From: Ancylobacter novellus
GTDB taxonomy: Bacteria; Pseudomonadota; Alphaproteobacteria; Rhizobiales; Xanthobacteraceae
Reading direction: 5' to 3'
Assembly: GCA_003241485.1 (NCBI GenBank)
Contig: QFQD01000006.1
Location: 72,583 to 136,582 of the forward strand
DNA: 64,000 nt
Positions within the stretch are counted from its first letter, which is position 1; every line of letters begins with the position of its first letter. The translations under genes and the position numbers were made by a program. A model generated the notes under the pieces. The model saw only the letters and a list, made by a program, of their open reading frames with translations, was not told where the DNA came from and ran no database searches. Positions 53,234 through 62,265 of the stretch are shown here, in pieces.

Positions 53234-54694
53234 ATGGCAACTGACGGATCTTTCCCCGATCGATCCTCACTGATGACCCTGTCGTCAGCCTATCTGAGCG
53301 CGCCTGTCGCCCTCGCGACCATCGGGCTGGATCTGAAGTGCCTGAACGCCAATAACCGCGCCGCCGCGCTGTTGGGCAGGCCGCTGGCCGCGATCATCGG
53401 CCGGCATGTCGACGAACTCGTGCCCGGCTCGTCCGAACCGCTGGCGCGCGCCTTCGAGCGCGCGGAGGCGGGCCTGGAGCTGTTCGAGCGCGAAACCACC
53501 CTGCCCGGCAGCGATGCCGTCTATCTCGTCACCTCGGAAGCGTTCCGCGACCCGTCCGGCGCCATAGCCGGCCTGTCCTTCGCGCTGATCGACATCACCG
53601 AGCGCCGCCGCGCCGCCGATGCGCTCATCGAGATGGAAAACCGCATCGCCTTCGCGCTGGAAAACGCCAACCAGTGGGTCTGGGAACTGGATGTTCGCAC
53701 CAACAAGGTGCACCGCTCCTCGCACTGGAAGGCGGGCCTCGGCTACAACGCGCGCGACGATGTCGCCGGCACCGAGCATGTCGCCTGGAGCGTGGTCAAC
53801 CCGGATGACCGGCCGCTGGTGCTGCGCCGCTACCAGGACCTGCTGGACGGCAAGACCGATCTGTTCGACGCCACGTATCGCGTGCAGCACAAGAGCGGCA
53901 AATGGGTCTGGATCCTTGCCCGCGGCCGCATCGTCGCGCGCGACGGCGAGGGCCGGCCGCTGCGCCTTCTCGCCACCAGCGTCGACATCACCCGGCAGAA
54001 GGAGACGGAAGAGGAACTCGCCGCCACCGTCCGCCAGCGCGAGCGGCTTGAGCGCGAACTGGTGGATGCCAACCGGCGGCTCACCGCGCTGTCCGAGATG
54101 GACGCGCTCACCGAACTGCCCAACCGTCGCAAATTCGACGAGGTACTCAGCCGCGAGATCCACCGCAGCGGCGTGCGCCGTCCGACGCTCGCGCTCATCA
54201 TGATCGATGTCGACCACTTCAAGAGCTACAACGACCTCTACGGCCACATCGACGGCGACGAATGCCTGCGCACGGTGGCGGAAACGCTGCGCGGATCGCT
54301 GCAGCGCGCCGGCGACATCGTGAGCCGCTATGGCGGCGAGGAGTTTGCCGCCGTGCTCTCGGACACCGACGAGGCCGGCGGCATCGCGGTTGCCGGGCGC
54401 ATGCTGGAAGCCGTGCGCGCGCTGAAGCTGCCCCATGCCGGCTGCGCCGCCGGCCATGTCACCGTCAGCATCGGCCTGACCCTGTTCGACATGACCAACG
54501 CGCCCAGCACCGGCACGCCGCCGGCGACGGTGATCGCGGCGGCCGATCGCGCGCTCTATGCCGCCAAACAGGCGGGACGCAACTGCATCGCCGTCGCCAG
54601 CACCGCCAGCGACGGAACCCTGCGGGCCATGGTGGTGACCGAAAGCGGCTCCGCCGTGTCGCCCACGCCCGGCAGAGCGGAAGCCCGGCGCTGA
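53234..54694 (+). CDS. PAS-domain diguanylate cyclase
   Basis: A 486-residue cytoplasmic signalling protein. PAS domain 1 covers about residues 15-130, and PAS 2 with a PAC motif about 135-260 (HKSGKWVWILARGRIVARDG). A short coiled coil (about 262-295) leads to a GGDEF domain (about 295-460). The active site reads YGGEEF at about 366, and an RxxD inhibitory site (RAGD) sits five residues before it, so it should make cyclic di-GMP under product control. There is no EAL domain and no membrane helix. It is next to the fae-like gene, tail-to-tail. Confidence 0.92.
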   Translation: MATDGSFPDRSSLMTLSSAYLSAPVALATIGLDLKCLNANNRAAALLGRPLAAIIGRHVDELVPGSSEPLARAFERAEAGLELFERETTLPGSDAVYLVTSEAFRDPSGAIAGLSFALIDITERRRAADALIEMENRIAFALENANQWVWELDVRTNKVHRSSHWKAGLGYNARDDVAGTEHVAWSVVNPDDRPLVLRRYQDLLDGKTDLFDATYRVQHKSGKWVWILARGRIVARDGEGRPLRLLATSVDITRQKETEEELAATVRQRERLERELVDANRRLTALSEMDALTELPNRRKFDEVLSREIHRSGVRRPTLALIMIDVDHFKSYNDLYGHIDGDECLRTVAETLRGSLQRAGDIVSRYGGEEFAAVLSDTDEAGGIAVAGRMLEAVRALKLPHAGCAAGHVTVSIGLTLFDMTNAPSTGTPPATVIAAADRALYAAKQAGRNCIAVASTASDGTLRAMVVTESGSAVSPTPGRAEARR

Positions 54695-54716
54695 TCCGCG
54701 CCGGACTCTCTCCCGC

Positions 54717-55256
54717 TCAGTACTCGACGACGCCGTCGAGGGCGTAGTGCTTGATCGTCTTGCGGTTGGCGATCAGTTCGTCGACGGTCGGCTTGCCGGT
54801 CATGGCGCGCTCGATCGCGATCTTCATGGCCTCGTAATTGGTCCGGTAGAGATCGACCTTGTCGAGGTTCGCGTCCTCGGCGCAGCGCGGGTCGAGCCAC
54901 ACCATCACGATCATGCAGAGTTCGTCGGCCTGGTCCTTCGGCAGGAGGCCCTCGGCCAGCGCATCGACGATCGCGTCGCCGATCGCGCCCTGAACGACGC
55001 CGCCGAGCAGATTGACGTATTCCATCGACTCGATGGTCACCTTGGTGGTCATCATCGTCGCGGGACGAACCTGCTGGTTCAGGTCGCGGACGACGAACAT
55101 GCGGGTATGGCCCGCAGCCTGACCCATCATCGACGCGAAGGCATGGCCGGCCGGGCCGCGCACCGAGCCGATCAGCACTTCCGGCATGGCATCGGTAAAC
55201 TGCCCATCGGCGGCGAGGACGGTCGCTTCGCCCGTGCGGAACCAGATGTCGCTCAT
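54717..55256 (-). CDS. Formaldehyde-activating enzyme homologue (Fae paralogue)
   Basis: A 179-residue Fae-family protein. It aligns over its full length with Fae: GEATVLAADGQFTDAMPEVLIG against the VGDGNEVAHIDLIIG region, then RPATMMTTKVTIESMEYVNLLGGVVQGAIGDAIVDALAEGLLP, DELCMIVMVWLDPRCAED and YEAMKIAIERAMTGKPTVDEL. In true Fae the acid-base His17 sits in VAHIDL; here that position is Met24 (DAMPEV). It is therefore probably not a classical formaldehyde condensing enzyme but a paralogue of the Fae2/Fae3 kind. ATG 55256 is the family start. Confidence 0.85.
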   Translation of the reverse strand: MSDIWFRTGEATVLAADGQFTDAMPEVLIGSVRGPAGHAFASMMGQAAGHTRMFVVRDLNQQVRPATMMTTKVTIESMEYVNLLGGVVQGAIGDAIVDALAEGLLPKDQADELCMIVMVWLDPRCAEDANLDKVDLYRTNYEAMKIAIERAMTGKPTVDELIANRKTIKHYALDGVVEY

Positions 55257-55506
55257 GTTTCGTCTCCGTGAACGGGTTTTCCCCAGGGCCCCAGCGCATA
55301 GCATCGCCCCTCAAAGCCGTCCATTGCCGGTCGCGACATTACCGCTGCACCGCCGCGACCACTCTCAGGTTGCTGTTTCGTTAACTTGACTCCCTGGGAC
55401 TCTGGACACGCAGGGGTCGATTCGATTCAAATCGGGGTGATTCGGAGAGATGCGGCACATCGCTCCTGTCAGTGAACTGGGCATGGGACTTCGGGGGAGG
55501 CCGGCG

Positions 55507-57828
55507 ATGGCGCGCGCCAACGCTGCGGGCGCGTCCGTGCGCGTGCAGGCCATGCAAGGCCTGGCGCGTTCGGTAGCGCGACCCGCTTATCAGCGGCTGG
55601 TGGACGCCGAACCTTTCATGCGCAAGGCGGTGCCCGCGCTGATCGTCGCCTTTATTGCGATCGTCGCCGTCGCCGCCGTCATCCAGGTGCGCTCCTATCG
55701 CGCCGACGCCGTCGCCAGCGCCAAGGACGAGCTGGCGCTGTTCGCCTTTGCCATTTCCAGCGAGATCGACCGGCGCGGCGCGACGAGCAGCCCGGCCGAA
55801 GCGCTGTTGAAGTCCGGCCTCCCGGCGCGAGCGAGCGACGATGAGCGCCGCTACGGCCTCGTCGATCAGACCGGCAAGGTCGTGGCGATCTATGACGACG
55901 CCGCGGCGTCGACCACCGCCGACGACATCCGCTTCCTGCTGGCCAATGTTCAGGCGATCTCGATCTTCGCCGAAGATGCCGGCGTGCTGGAAGTGACCCT
56001 GCCCAATGGCGCGCCGGCGCTGGCCACGGTGCACAATCTGCGCTCCGCACAGTTGCAGCTGGTTGCGCTGCAGCCGGTCGCCAGCGCGCTGTCGACCTGG
56101 CAGTCCGACACCATTCTCACCGTCACCCTGCTCTCGACCACGGGCGGCGTGCTGCTGATCCTCGGCTTCGCCTTTCACTGGCAGGCCACCCGCGCCCGCG
56201 AGGCCGACGGCATTTACGACACGGTGCGCGTGCGCATCGACACCGCCCTCTCGCGCGGACGCGCCGGGCTGTGGGACTGGGACATGGGCCGGGGTCGGCT
56301 GTTCTGGTCGAGTTCGATGTTCGAGCTGCTGGGTCTTGAGCCGCGCGACGAGCTGATCTCGTTCGGCGAGGTCGCCGCCCTCGTCCATCCCGACGACACC
56401 AATCTCTACGATGTCGCCAAGGAAATCGCCGACAAGCCGGGCCGGATCATCGAGCGCATCTTCCGCATGAAGCACTCGGACGGGCACTGGGTGTGGCTGC
56501 GCGCCCGCGCCGAGGTCGTGCCGCAGGAAAATGGCGAGCCGCCCCATCTGGTTGGCATCGCCGTCGACGTTACCGAGGAACGACGCCTCGCCGAGCGCAC
56601 CGCCACCGCCGACATGCGGCTACGCGACGCCATCGAGAGCATCTCGGAATCCTTCGTGCTGTGGGACAGCGCCAACCGTCTGGTGCTGTGCAACTCCAAG
56701 TTCCAGTCGCTGCACGGCTTCGGCGACACCAATGTCACGCCCGGCACGCCTTTCGACGCCGTCGCCGCCATTGCCCGCCAGCCGGTCGTGCGCATCCCGC
56801 TGCGGACCGAGGACCGCCCGGAGGAAGGCGCGCGCGCCTTCGAGGCCCAGCTGGAAGGCGGACGCTGGCTCAAGGTCACCGAGCGGCGCACCAAGGATGG
56901 CGGCTTCGTCTCCGTCGGCACCGACATCACGGCGCTCAAACGCCATGAAGAGCGGCTGATGGAGAGCGAAAAGCGCCTGATGGCGCTGGTCGCGGACCTG
57001 CGCAAATCGCAGCAGACACTGGAAATGCAGGCGCTCCAGCTCGCGGAGCTGGCGCAGAACTATGCCGACGAGAAAACCAAGGCCGAGGACGCCAACCGCG
57101 CCAAGTCCGAATTCCTCGCCAATATGAGCCATGAGCTGCGCACGCCGCTCAACGCCATCATCGGCTTCTCGGAACTGATGGAAAGCGGGCTGTTCGGCCC
57201 GCTCGGCAACGACAAGTACAATGAGTACTGCCGCGACATCCGCGATTCCGGCCGCTATCTGCTCGACGTCATCAACGACATTCTCGACATGTCGCGCATC
57301 GAGGCGGGCCGGGTGCACCTCAATTTGCAGCCGACCAAGCTGGACGAGATCATCAAGGACGCCATCCGCGTCATGTCGGTGCGCGCGGACGAGAAGCACC
57401 TCGTGGTCGCCTGCGAAAGCGACGAGGACCTCACCATCGACGGCGATCGCCGCGCGCTCAAGCAGATCGCCCTCAACCTCATCTCCAACGCCATCAAGTT
57501 CACGCCCGAGAATGGCCGTATCACCCTGCGCACGCGCGGCTCGGCACGCTCGGCGCTGCTGGTGATCGAGGACAGCGGCATCGGCATCCCCAAGAGCGCG
57601 CTCGCCAAGATCGGCAAGCCCTTCGAGCAGGTCGAAAGCCAGTTCACCAAGTCCTACAAGGGTTCGGGCCTCGGCCTCGCCATCGCCAAATCGCTGGTCG
57701 AGCTGCATGGCGGCACCATGCGCATCTCCTCCTCCGAAGGCGTCGGCACCACGGTCATCATCCGCCTGCCGCTGCACGGGCGCCCCGCGCTGCAATACCG
57801 CACCGCGCCGGCAACGCTTGAAGGCTGA
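55507..57828 (+). CDS. PleC/PdhS-like PAS sensor histidine kinase
   Basis: A 773-residue membrane histidine kinase. Two helices (about residues 42-60, ALIVAFIAIVAVAAVIQV, and about 201-224) enclose a periplasmic sensor of about 140 residues. Two PAS domains follow (about 250-360 and 370-490) and a coiled coil. The HisKA box is FLANMSHELRTPLNAIIGFS (phospho-His about 542) with the PleC-type continuation DIRDSGRYLLDVINDILDMS, then a HATPase domain with EDSGIGIPKSALAKIGKPFEQVESQ. Relatives control DivK and the cell cycle. ATG 55507 has GGGGAGG six bases upstream and is preferred over ATG 55450. Confidence 0.9.
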   Translation: MARANAAGASVRVQAMQGLARSVARPAYQRLVDAEPFMRKAVPALIVAFIAIVAVAAVIQVRSYRADAVASAKDELALFAFAISSEIDRRGATSSPAEALLKSGLPARASDDERRYGLVDQTGKVVAIYDDAAASTTADDIRFLLANVQAISIFAEDAGVLEVTLPNGAPALATVHNLRSAQLQLVALQPVASALSTWQSDTILTVTLLSTTGGVLLILGFAFHWQATRAREADGIYDTVRVRIDTALSRGRAGLWDWDMGRGRLFWSSSMFELLGLEPRDELISFGEVAALVHPDDTNLYDVAKEIADKPGRIIERIFRMKHSDGHWVWLRARAEVVPQENGEPPHLVGIAVDVTEERRLAERTATADMRLRDAIESISESFVLWDSANRLVLCNSKFQSLHGFGDTNVTPGTPFDAVAAIARQPVVRIPLRTEDRPEEGARAFEAQLEGGRWLKVTERRTKDGGFVSVGTDITALKRHEERLMESEKRLMALVADLRKSQQTLEMQALQLAELAQNYADEKTKAEDANRAKSEFLANMSHELRTPLNAIIGFSELMESGLFGPLGNDKYNEYCRDIRDSGRYLLDVINDILDMSRIEAGRVHLNLQPTKLDEIIKDAIRVMSVRADEKHLVVACESDEDLTIDGDRRALKQIALNLISNAIKFTPENGRITLRTRGSARSALLVIEDSGIGIPKSALAKIGKPFEQVESQFTKSYKGSGLGLAIAKSLVELHGGTMRISSSEGVGTTVIIRLPLHGRPALQYRTAPATLEG

Positions 57829-57837
57829 CCGGCTCTC

Positions 57838-58956
57838 ATGAGCACCTCCGAACCCGACTTCATCGAATGCGTCGTGGCCGGCGCCGGCGTCGTCGGCCTC
57901 GCCATCGCCCGCGCCCTCGCGCTGCAGGGTCGCGAGGTGCTGGTGCTGGAGGCGAGCGGGCTCGTCGGCTCGGAAACCTCGGCGCGCAACAGCGAAGTCA
58001 TCCATGCCGGCATCTACTATCCCGCCGGCACGCTGAAGGCGCGGCTCTGCGTCAGCGGGCGCGACGCGCTTTATGCCTATTGCGCCGAGCGCGCCATCCC
58101 GCACCGGCGCTGCGGCAAGCTGATCGTTGCCACCAGCGCGGCCGAGACGGCGAAACTCGACGCCATCGACGCCCATGCCCGCGCCTGCGGCGTCGACAGC
58201 CTGCAACACCTCACCGGCGCGCAGGCTCGCGCGCTTGAGCCCGCGCTCAACGCGGTCGCCGCGCTGCTCTCGCCCGACACCGGCATCATCGACAGCCACG
58301 CCTACATGCTGGCGCTGCGCGGCGACCTTGAAGATGCCGGCGGCATGATCGCCTTCAACGCGCCGCTGCTGCGCGGGTCGGTGGAAAAGGACGGCTTCCG
58401 GCTCGATGTCGGCGGCGAGGCGCCGATGACGCTCGCCTGCTCGACCTTCATCAATGCCGCCGGCCACGGCGCCGTGCCCGTTGCCCGTGCCATCGACGGC
58501 ATTCCGGCGGAGACCGTCCCCCACGCCTATTTCTGCAAGGGCAGCTATTTCACCCTCGCCGGCAAGGCGCCGTTCGCCCGGCTCGTCTATCCCGTGCCGG
58601 AACAGGCGGGCCTCGGCGTGCACCTCACGCTCGATCTCGGCGGGCAGGCCCGCTTCGGCCCGGACACCGAATGGGTCGACACGCTCGACTATGCCGTCGA
58701 TCCCGCGCGCGGCGAGAATTTCTACGCCGCCATCCGCACCTATTGGCCTGCCTTGCCGGACGGCGCGCTGCAGCCGGCCTATGCCGGCATCCGCCCCAAG
58801 ATCACACCGGCGGGAACGCCCGCCGCCGATTTCCGCGTCGATGGCCCCACCGAGCATGGCGTGCCGGGGCTGGTGCAGCTGTTCGGCATCGAATCCCCCG
58901 GCCTCACCGCCAGCCTCGCCCTCGCCGATCTGGTGATGGAAAAGCTGAAGTCCTGA
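57838..58956 (+). CDS. L-2-hydroxyglutarate oxidase-like FAD oxidoreductase
   Basis: A 372-residue flavoprotein of the DAO fold. The FAD loop is CVVAGAGVVGLAIARALALQG; next come LVGSETSARNSEVIHAGIYYPAGTLKARLC (near residue 45) and a C-terminal YAGIRPKITPAG with GLVQLFGIESPGLTASLALADLV. The pattern is that of LhgO/YgaF-type oxidases. It starts 9 bp after the kinase gene on the same strand and may be cotranscribed. Together with the D-2-hydroxyacid dehydrogenase at 24.6 kb it could cover both 2-hydroxyglutarate isomers (inference). Confidence 0.87.
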   Translation: MSTSEPDFIECVVAGAGVVGLAIARALALQGREVLVLEASGLVGSETSARNSEVIHAGIYYPAGTLKARLCVSGRDALYAYCAERAIPHRRCGKLIVATSAAETAKLDAIDAHARACGVDSLQHLTGAQARALEPALNAVAALLSPDTGIIDSHAYMLALRGDLEDAGGMIAFNAPLLRGSVEKDGFRLDVGGEAPMTLACSTFINAAGHGAVPVARAIDGIPAETVPHAYFCKGSYFTLAGKAPFARLVYPVPEQAGLGVHLTLDLGGQARFGPDTEWVDTLDYAVDPARGENFYAAIRTYWPALPDGALQPAYAGIRPKITPAGTPAADFRVDGPTEHGVPGLVQLFGIESPGLTASLALADLVMEKLKS

Positions 58957-59020
58957 TCTGACACGGGTGGTCGCCGAAGAGCCTTTGCGCTCAAGAGGCT
59001 GTTGCAGAAGAGTTTTGCGT

Positions 59021-59131
59021 TGGATCCCGGATCGACGCTCCGCCTGCGGCGTCACTTGTCCGGGACACATGTTGCTCTCTCTGTTTCCCGGACCAGCTGC
59101 GCGCAGCGCAGCGCCGATCCGGGATCCAGCG
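59021..59131. repeat. REP-like element pair, copy 5 (two inverted units)
   Basis: Unit 59021-59066 (TGGATCCCGG...GTCCGGGAC) and unit 59095-59131 (TTCCCGGACC...GATCCGGGATCC) are near reverse complements. They lie in the 198 bp gap between convergent genes and may stop transcription from both sides. Confidence 0.7.
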
Positions 59132-59154
59132 AGAGACTCTTCCGCCGAATCCCC

Positions 59155-62100
59155 TCAGCCGCCCGCCGCCACGCCCAGTATCCGCTCGAACGCCGCGCGG
59201 ACCTGCGCCTGCGTCTCGAACAGATGGGCCTCAAGCGTCGAGAAGTCCGGCATGGCGCCCGCGCGCGCGAGCAGGCGGCGCAGAGCCGGGCTCGCCTCGG
59301 CCGGGACGAACGGCCCGGTCAGCGCCAGCCGCAGCACCTGCGTCAGATCGTGCAGCAGGCGGCAGGCATCGCCCAGCAGCTGCCCATCCTGCGCGTCGAG
59401 CAAGCCGGCCTGCGTCGCCAGCGCGATCACCCGCGCCGTCGAGGTGTCGATGATCTCGGCATGGGTGCGCGCATGCGCGAGCAGCAGATACTGCGCGATG
59501 AACTCGATATCGACGAGGCCGCCACGGGCATATTTCAGGTCCCAGGGCGTGGCATCGCCCTTCTCGTCGGCGATGGCGCCGCGCATGTCGACGATGTCGG
59601 CCGCAAGCCGCGCCGGCTCGTGCGGCACGCGCAGCACGTCGGCGATCGCCGCTTCCACCCGCGCCCGGAAGGCGGGCGGCGCGGAGACCACCCGCGCGCG
59701 GGTCAGCGCCATGTGCTCCCAGGTCCACGCTTCCTCCGCCTGATAGGCGATGAAGCGCGGCAGGCTGGTGGCGACCGGGCCGGCGCGGCCGGAGGGCCGC
59801 AGGCGCAGATCCACCTCATAGAGCTGGCCGGCATTTGTCGGCGTGGTCAGCGCATTGACCAGCCGCTGCGTCAGCCGGGCGAAATACTGCGCGCCATAGA
59901 GCGGGCGCGGGCCGTCGCTCTCAGGGTGCTCCTGGTCGAAATCATAGAGCATGATGAGATCGAGATCGGAGCCGGCGGTCATCTCCCGCCCGCCCAGTTT
60001 GCCCATGGCCAGCACCGCGACCTCCGCGCCGGGCAGCGTGCCGTGCGCCTCGCGGAAGCGCGCCAGCACCGCCGCCTCCAGCGCGCGGATGATGACATCG
60101 GCCAGACGGGCGAAGGCTTCCCCCGCCCGCGCCGCCGGCAGCGTGCCGGAGAGGATGCGCACGCCGATCAGCACATGCTGCTCCTGCCGGAAGCGGCGGG
60201 CCTGGTCGAGCAGGTCCTCCTCGTTCTCCGCGTCCTCGATCAGCGCCGCCAGCCGCGCCGTCAGCGCCGGCTCGTCCGGCAGCATGCCGAAGAAGGCGGG
60301 GTCGAGCAGCGCGTCGATCAGCGAGGGCCGGTGCGCCAGCATCTCGCCGAGGCGCGGGGCGGTGCCGAGAATGGTGGCCAGCAGGCGCACGAGATCGGGA
60401 TGGCGCGCCAGCGCCGGCATCAGCCGCACCGCGACGGGCAGCTCGGCGAAGAAGCGGTCGGCCGCCGCCAGCGCCTCGTCGGGCGCGCCGCCGCGCGCCA
60501 GCGCGTCGATCAGCAGCGGCACGATGGTCGCGAGATGGCTGCGCACCGTCTCGGGCTTCAGCGCGCGATGCGTGCCGGCCATCCAGCCGCGCACCGTTGC
60601 GCTCGCCTTGGCCGGGTCGGCATAGCCGAGCTTGTGCAGGGTGGCGAGGGTTTCGCGGTCGTCCTTGGCGCGCGGGAATTCCAGCGCCCCCTCCACCGCC
60701 GCGCGAGGCGGCGCGTCCTCGAACAGCTTGGAATAATGGTGCTGCACGCGGGCGAGCCGCTGCAGCAGCGCCTTGGCGAAGGCCTCGCGCTTGGCATAGC
60801 CCATGAAGCGGGCGAAGGCGGCCAGCGCCTCGGCATCGTCCGGCAGGGAATGGGTCTGCGCGTCCGCCACCATCTGCAGCCGGTGCTCCACGCGGCGCAG
60901 GAAATGATAGGCCTCGTCCAGCTCCAGACGCGCGCTCTCGTCGATCCAGCCGGCCTGGGCGAGCAGCTCCAGCGCTTCCAGCGTGCGGGGGTTGCGCAGA
61001 TGCGGATCACGCCCGCCGGCGATGAGCTGCTGGGTCTGGGCGAAGAACTCGATCTCGCGGATGCCGCCGCGCCCGAGCTTCACATTATGCCCCTCGACCG
61101 CGATGGCGGCATGGCCGCGAAAGGCGTGGATGTCCTGCTTCATCGCGTGCACATCCGCCACCGCCGCATAGTCGAGCGAGCGGCGCCAGACGAAGGGCGA
61201 GAGATGGCGCAGGAAAACGTGGCCCAGCTCGATGTCGCCGGCGATGGGCCGCGCCTTGATATAGGCCGCGCGCTCCCAGGTGGCGCCCTCGCGCTCGTAA
61301 TAGTCCAGCGCCGCCTCGACCGAGAGCGCGACGGGCGTGGACGCCGGATCGGGCCGCAGGCGCAGGTCGACGCGCGCGACATAGCCGTCCCCGGTGCGCT
61401 CCTGGATCATGCGGGCGAGGCGCTGGGTCAGCCGCACGAAGAACGGCGCGGGCTCGACCTCCTCCGCCAGCTGAGCGAGGGCGGGATCGTAGAGCACGAT
61501 GAGGTCGACATCGCTGGAATAGTTCAGCTCGCGCGCGCCGTGCTTGCCCATGGCGAGCACGGTGTAGCCGATGCCGGCCAACCCTTCCTTCAACGCCCCC
61601 TTGCGCAGCTTGCCGGCCTGCGCCGCCTCGCGGAACAGGAACTGCGTCGCGGCCGCGATCGCCGCGTCGGCGCTGTCGGTCAGCTCGGCGGTGACGGCTG
61701 TGAGGTCGAACACGTCGCCGATGTCGGCCAGCGCCACGGTGAGCGCGGTCTCGGCGCGCAGGCGGCGCAGCAGCGCCATGGCCTCGGCCTCGTCCTGCGT
61801 CGCGCCCACCGCCCGCGTCATCTGCGCGCGCGCCGCCGCGAGGCCAGCGGCCGGATCGGCCTCCAGCACGCGGAGGAGCCGCGCGGGATCGATGCGCATC
61901 AGCTCGGTGAGAAAGGGGGAGTGCTCGGCAACCCGCGCCAGCACCGCGCGGGCGGCCGGAGCGGCGCTCATCAGCGCGGTGAAGCGCCCGGCCAGCGCGG
62001 CGTCGTCGCCGAACAGCGCCGTCAGCGCCTCGGGGAGCTTCGCGGGAGGCTTGGTACCGGCGGCAAGGCGCATCCGGCTGGCAAGGGAACCGCTTGGAAG

Positions 62101-62220
62101 CGCGCCGGGTGCAAGGGCGTCCTCGCCGGTCAGCGCGCCCGCTTCCGCATCCTTCGTCCCACTGCGCCGACCTGCCATTCCCGCGGTACCCCCTGAACTG
62201 CCTGCGAAACTAGCAGGCAT
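59155..62220 (-). CDS. glnE: Bifunctional glutamine synthetase adenylyltransferase/deadenylylase
   Basis: A 1021-residue GlnE with two nucleotidyltransferase halves. The first has ELNYSSDVDLIVLYDP (deadenylylase) and the second EMTAGSDLDLIMLYDFD (adenylylase), each with the paired Asp of this fold, plus RLRPSGRAGPVATSL. It sets glutamine synthetase activity in response to nitrogen through PII. The start is ATG 62220; an inverted repeat (TGCCTGC-N7-GCAGGCA, 62199-62219) overlaps that codon, so ATG 62178 (MAGRRSG) is a good alternative. It is 45 bp downstream of the histidine kinase gene on the same strand. Confidence 0.95.
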   Translation of the reverse strand: MPASFAGSSGGTAGMAGRRSGTKDAEAGALTGEDALAPGALPSGSLASRMRLAAGTKPPAKLPEALTALFGDDAALAGRFTALMSAAPAARAVLARVAEHSPFLTELMRIDPARLLRVLEADPAAGLAAARAQMTRAVGATQDEAEAMALLRRLRAETALTVALADIGDVFDLTAVTAELTDSADAAIAAATQFLFREAAQAGKLRKGALKEGLAGIGYTVLAMGKHGARELNYSSDVDLIVLYDPALAQLAEEVEPAPFFVRLTQRLARMIQERTGDGYVARVDLRLRPDPASTPVALSVEAALDYYEREGATWERAAYIKARPIAGDIELGHVFLRHLSPFVWRRSLDYAAVADVHAMKQDIHAFRGHAAIAVEGHNVKLGRGGIREIEFFAQTQQLIAGGRDPHLRNPRTLEALELLAQAGWIDESARLELDEAYHFLRRVEHRLQMVADAQTHSLPDDAEALAAFARFMGYAKREAFAKALLQRLARVQHHYSKLFEDAPPRAAVEGALEFPRAKDDRETLATLHKLGYADPAKASATVRGWMAGTHRALKPETVRSHLATIVPLLIDALARGGAPDEALAAADRFFAELPVAVRLMPALARHPDLVRLLATILGTAPRLGEMLAHRPSLIDALLDPAFFGMLPDEPALTARLAALIEDAENEEDLLDQARRFRQEQHVLIGVRILSGTLPAARAGEAFARLADVIIRALEAAVLARFREAHGTLPGAEVAVLAMGKLGGREMTAGSDLDLIMLYDFDQEHPESDGPRPLYGAQYFARLTQRLVNALTTPTNAGQLYEVDLRLRPSGRAGPVATSLPRFIAYQAEEAWTWEHMALTRARVVSAPPAFRARVEAAIADVLRVPHEPARLAADIVDMRGAIADEKGDATPWDLKYARGGLVDIEFIAQYLLLAHARTHAEIIDTSTARVIALATQAGLLDAQDGQLLGDACRLLHDLTQVLRLALTGPFVPAEASPALRRLLARAGAMPDFSTLEAHLFETQAQVRAAFERILGVAAGG

Positions 62221-62265
62221 TGGTTGTCAAATTCCTCAGCGGCAGAGGGCGTAGCTCGGGATTCG

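Noticed and set aside
59002..62196. Long open frame antisense to glnE (over 1000 codons)
   Set aside because: Same effect of GC composition; no recognisable motif, and GlnE on the minus strand is clear.
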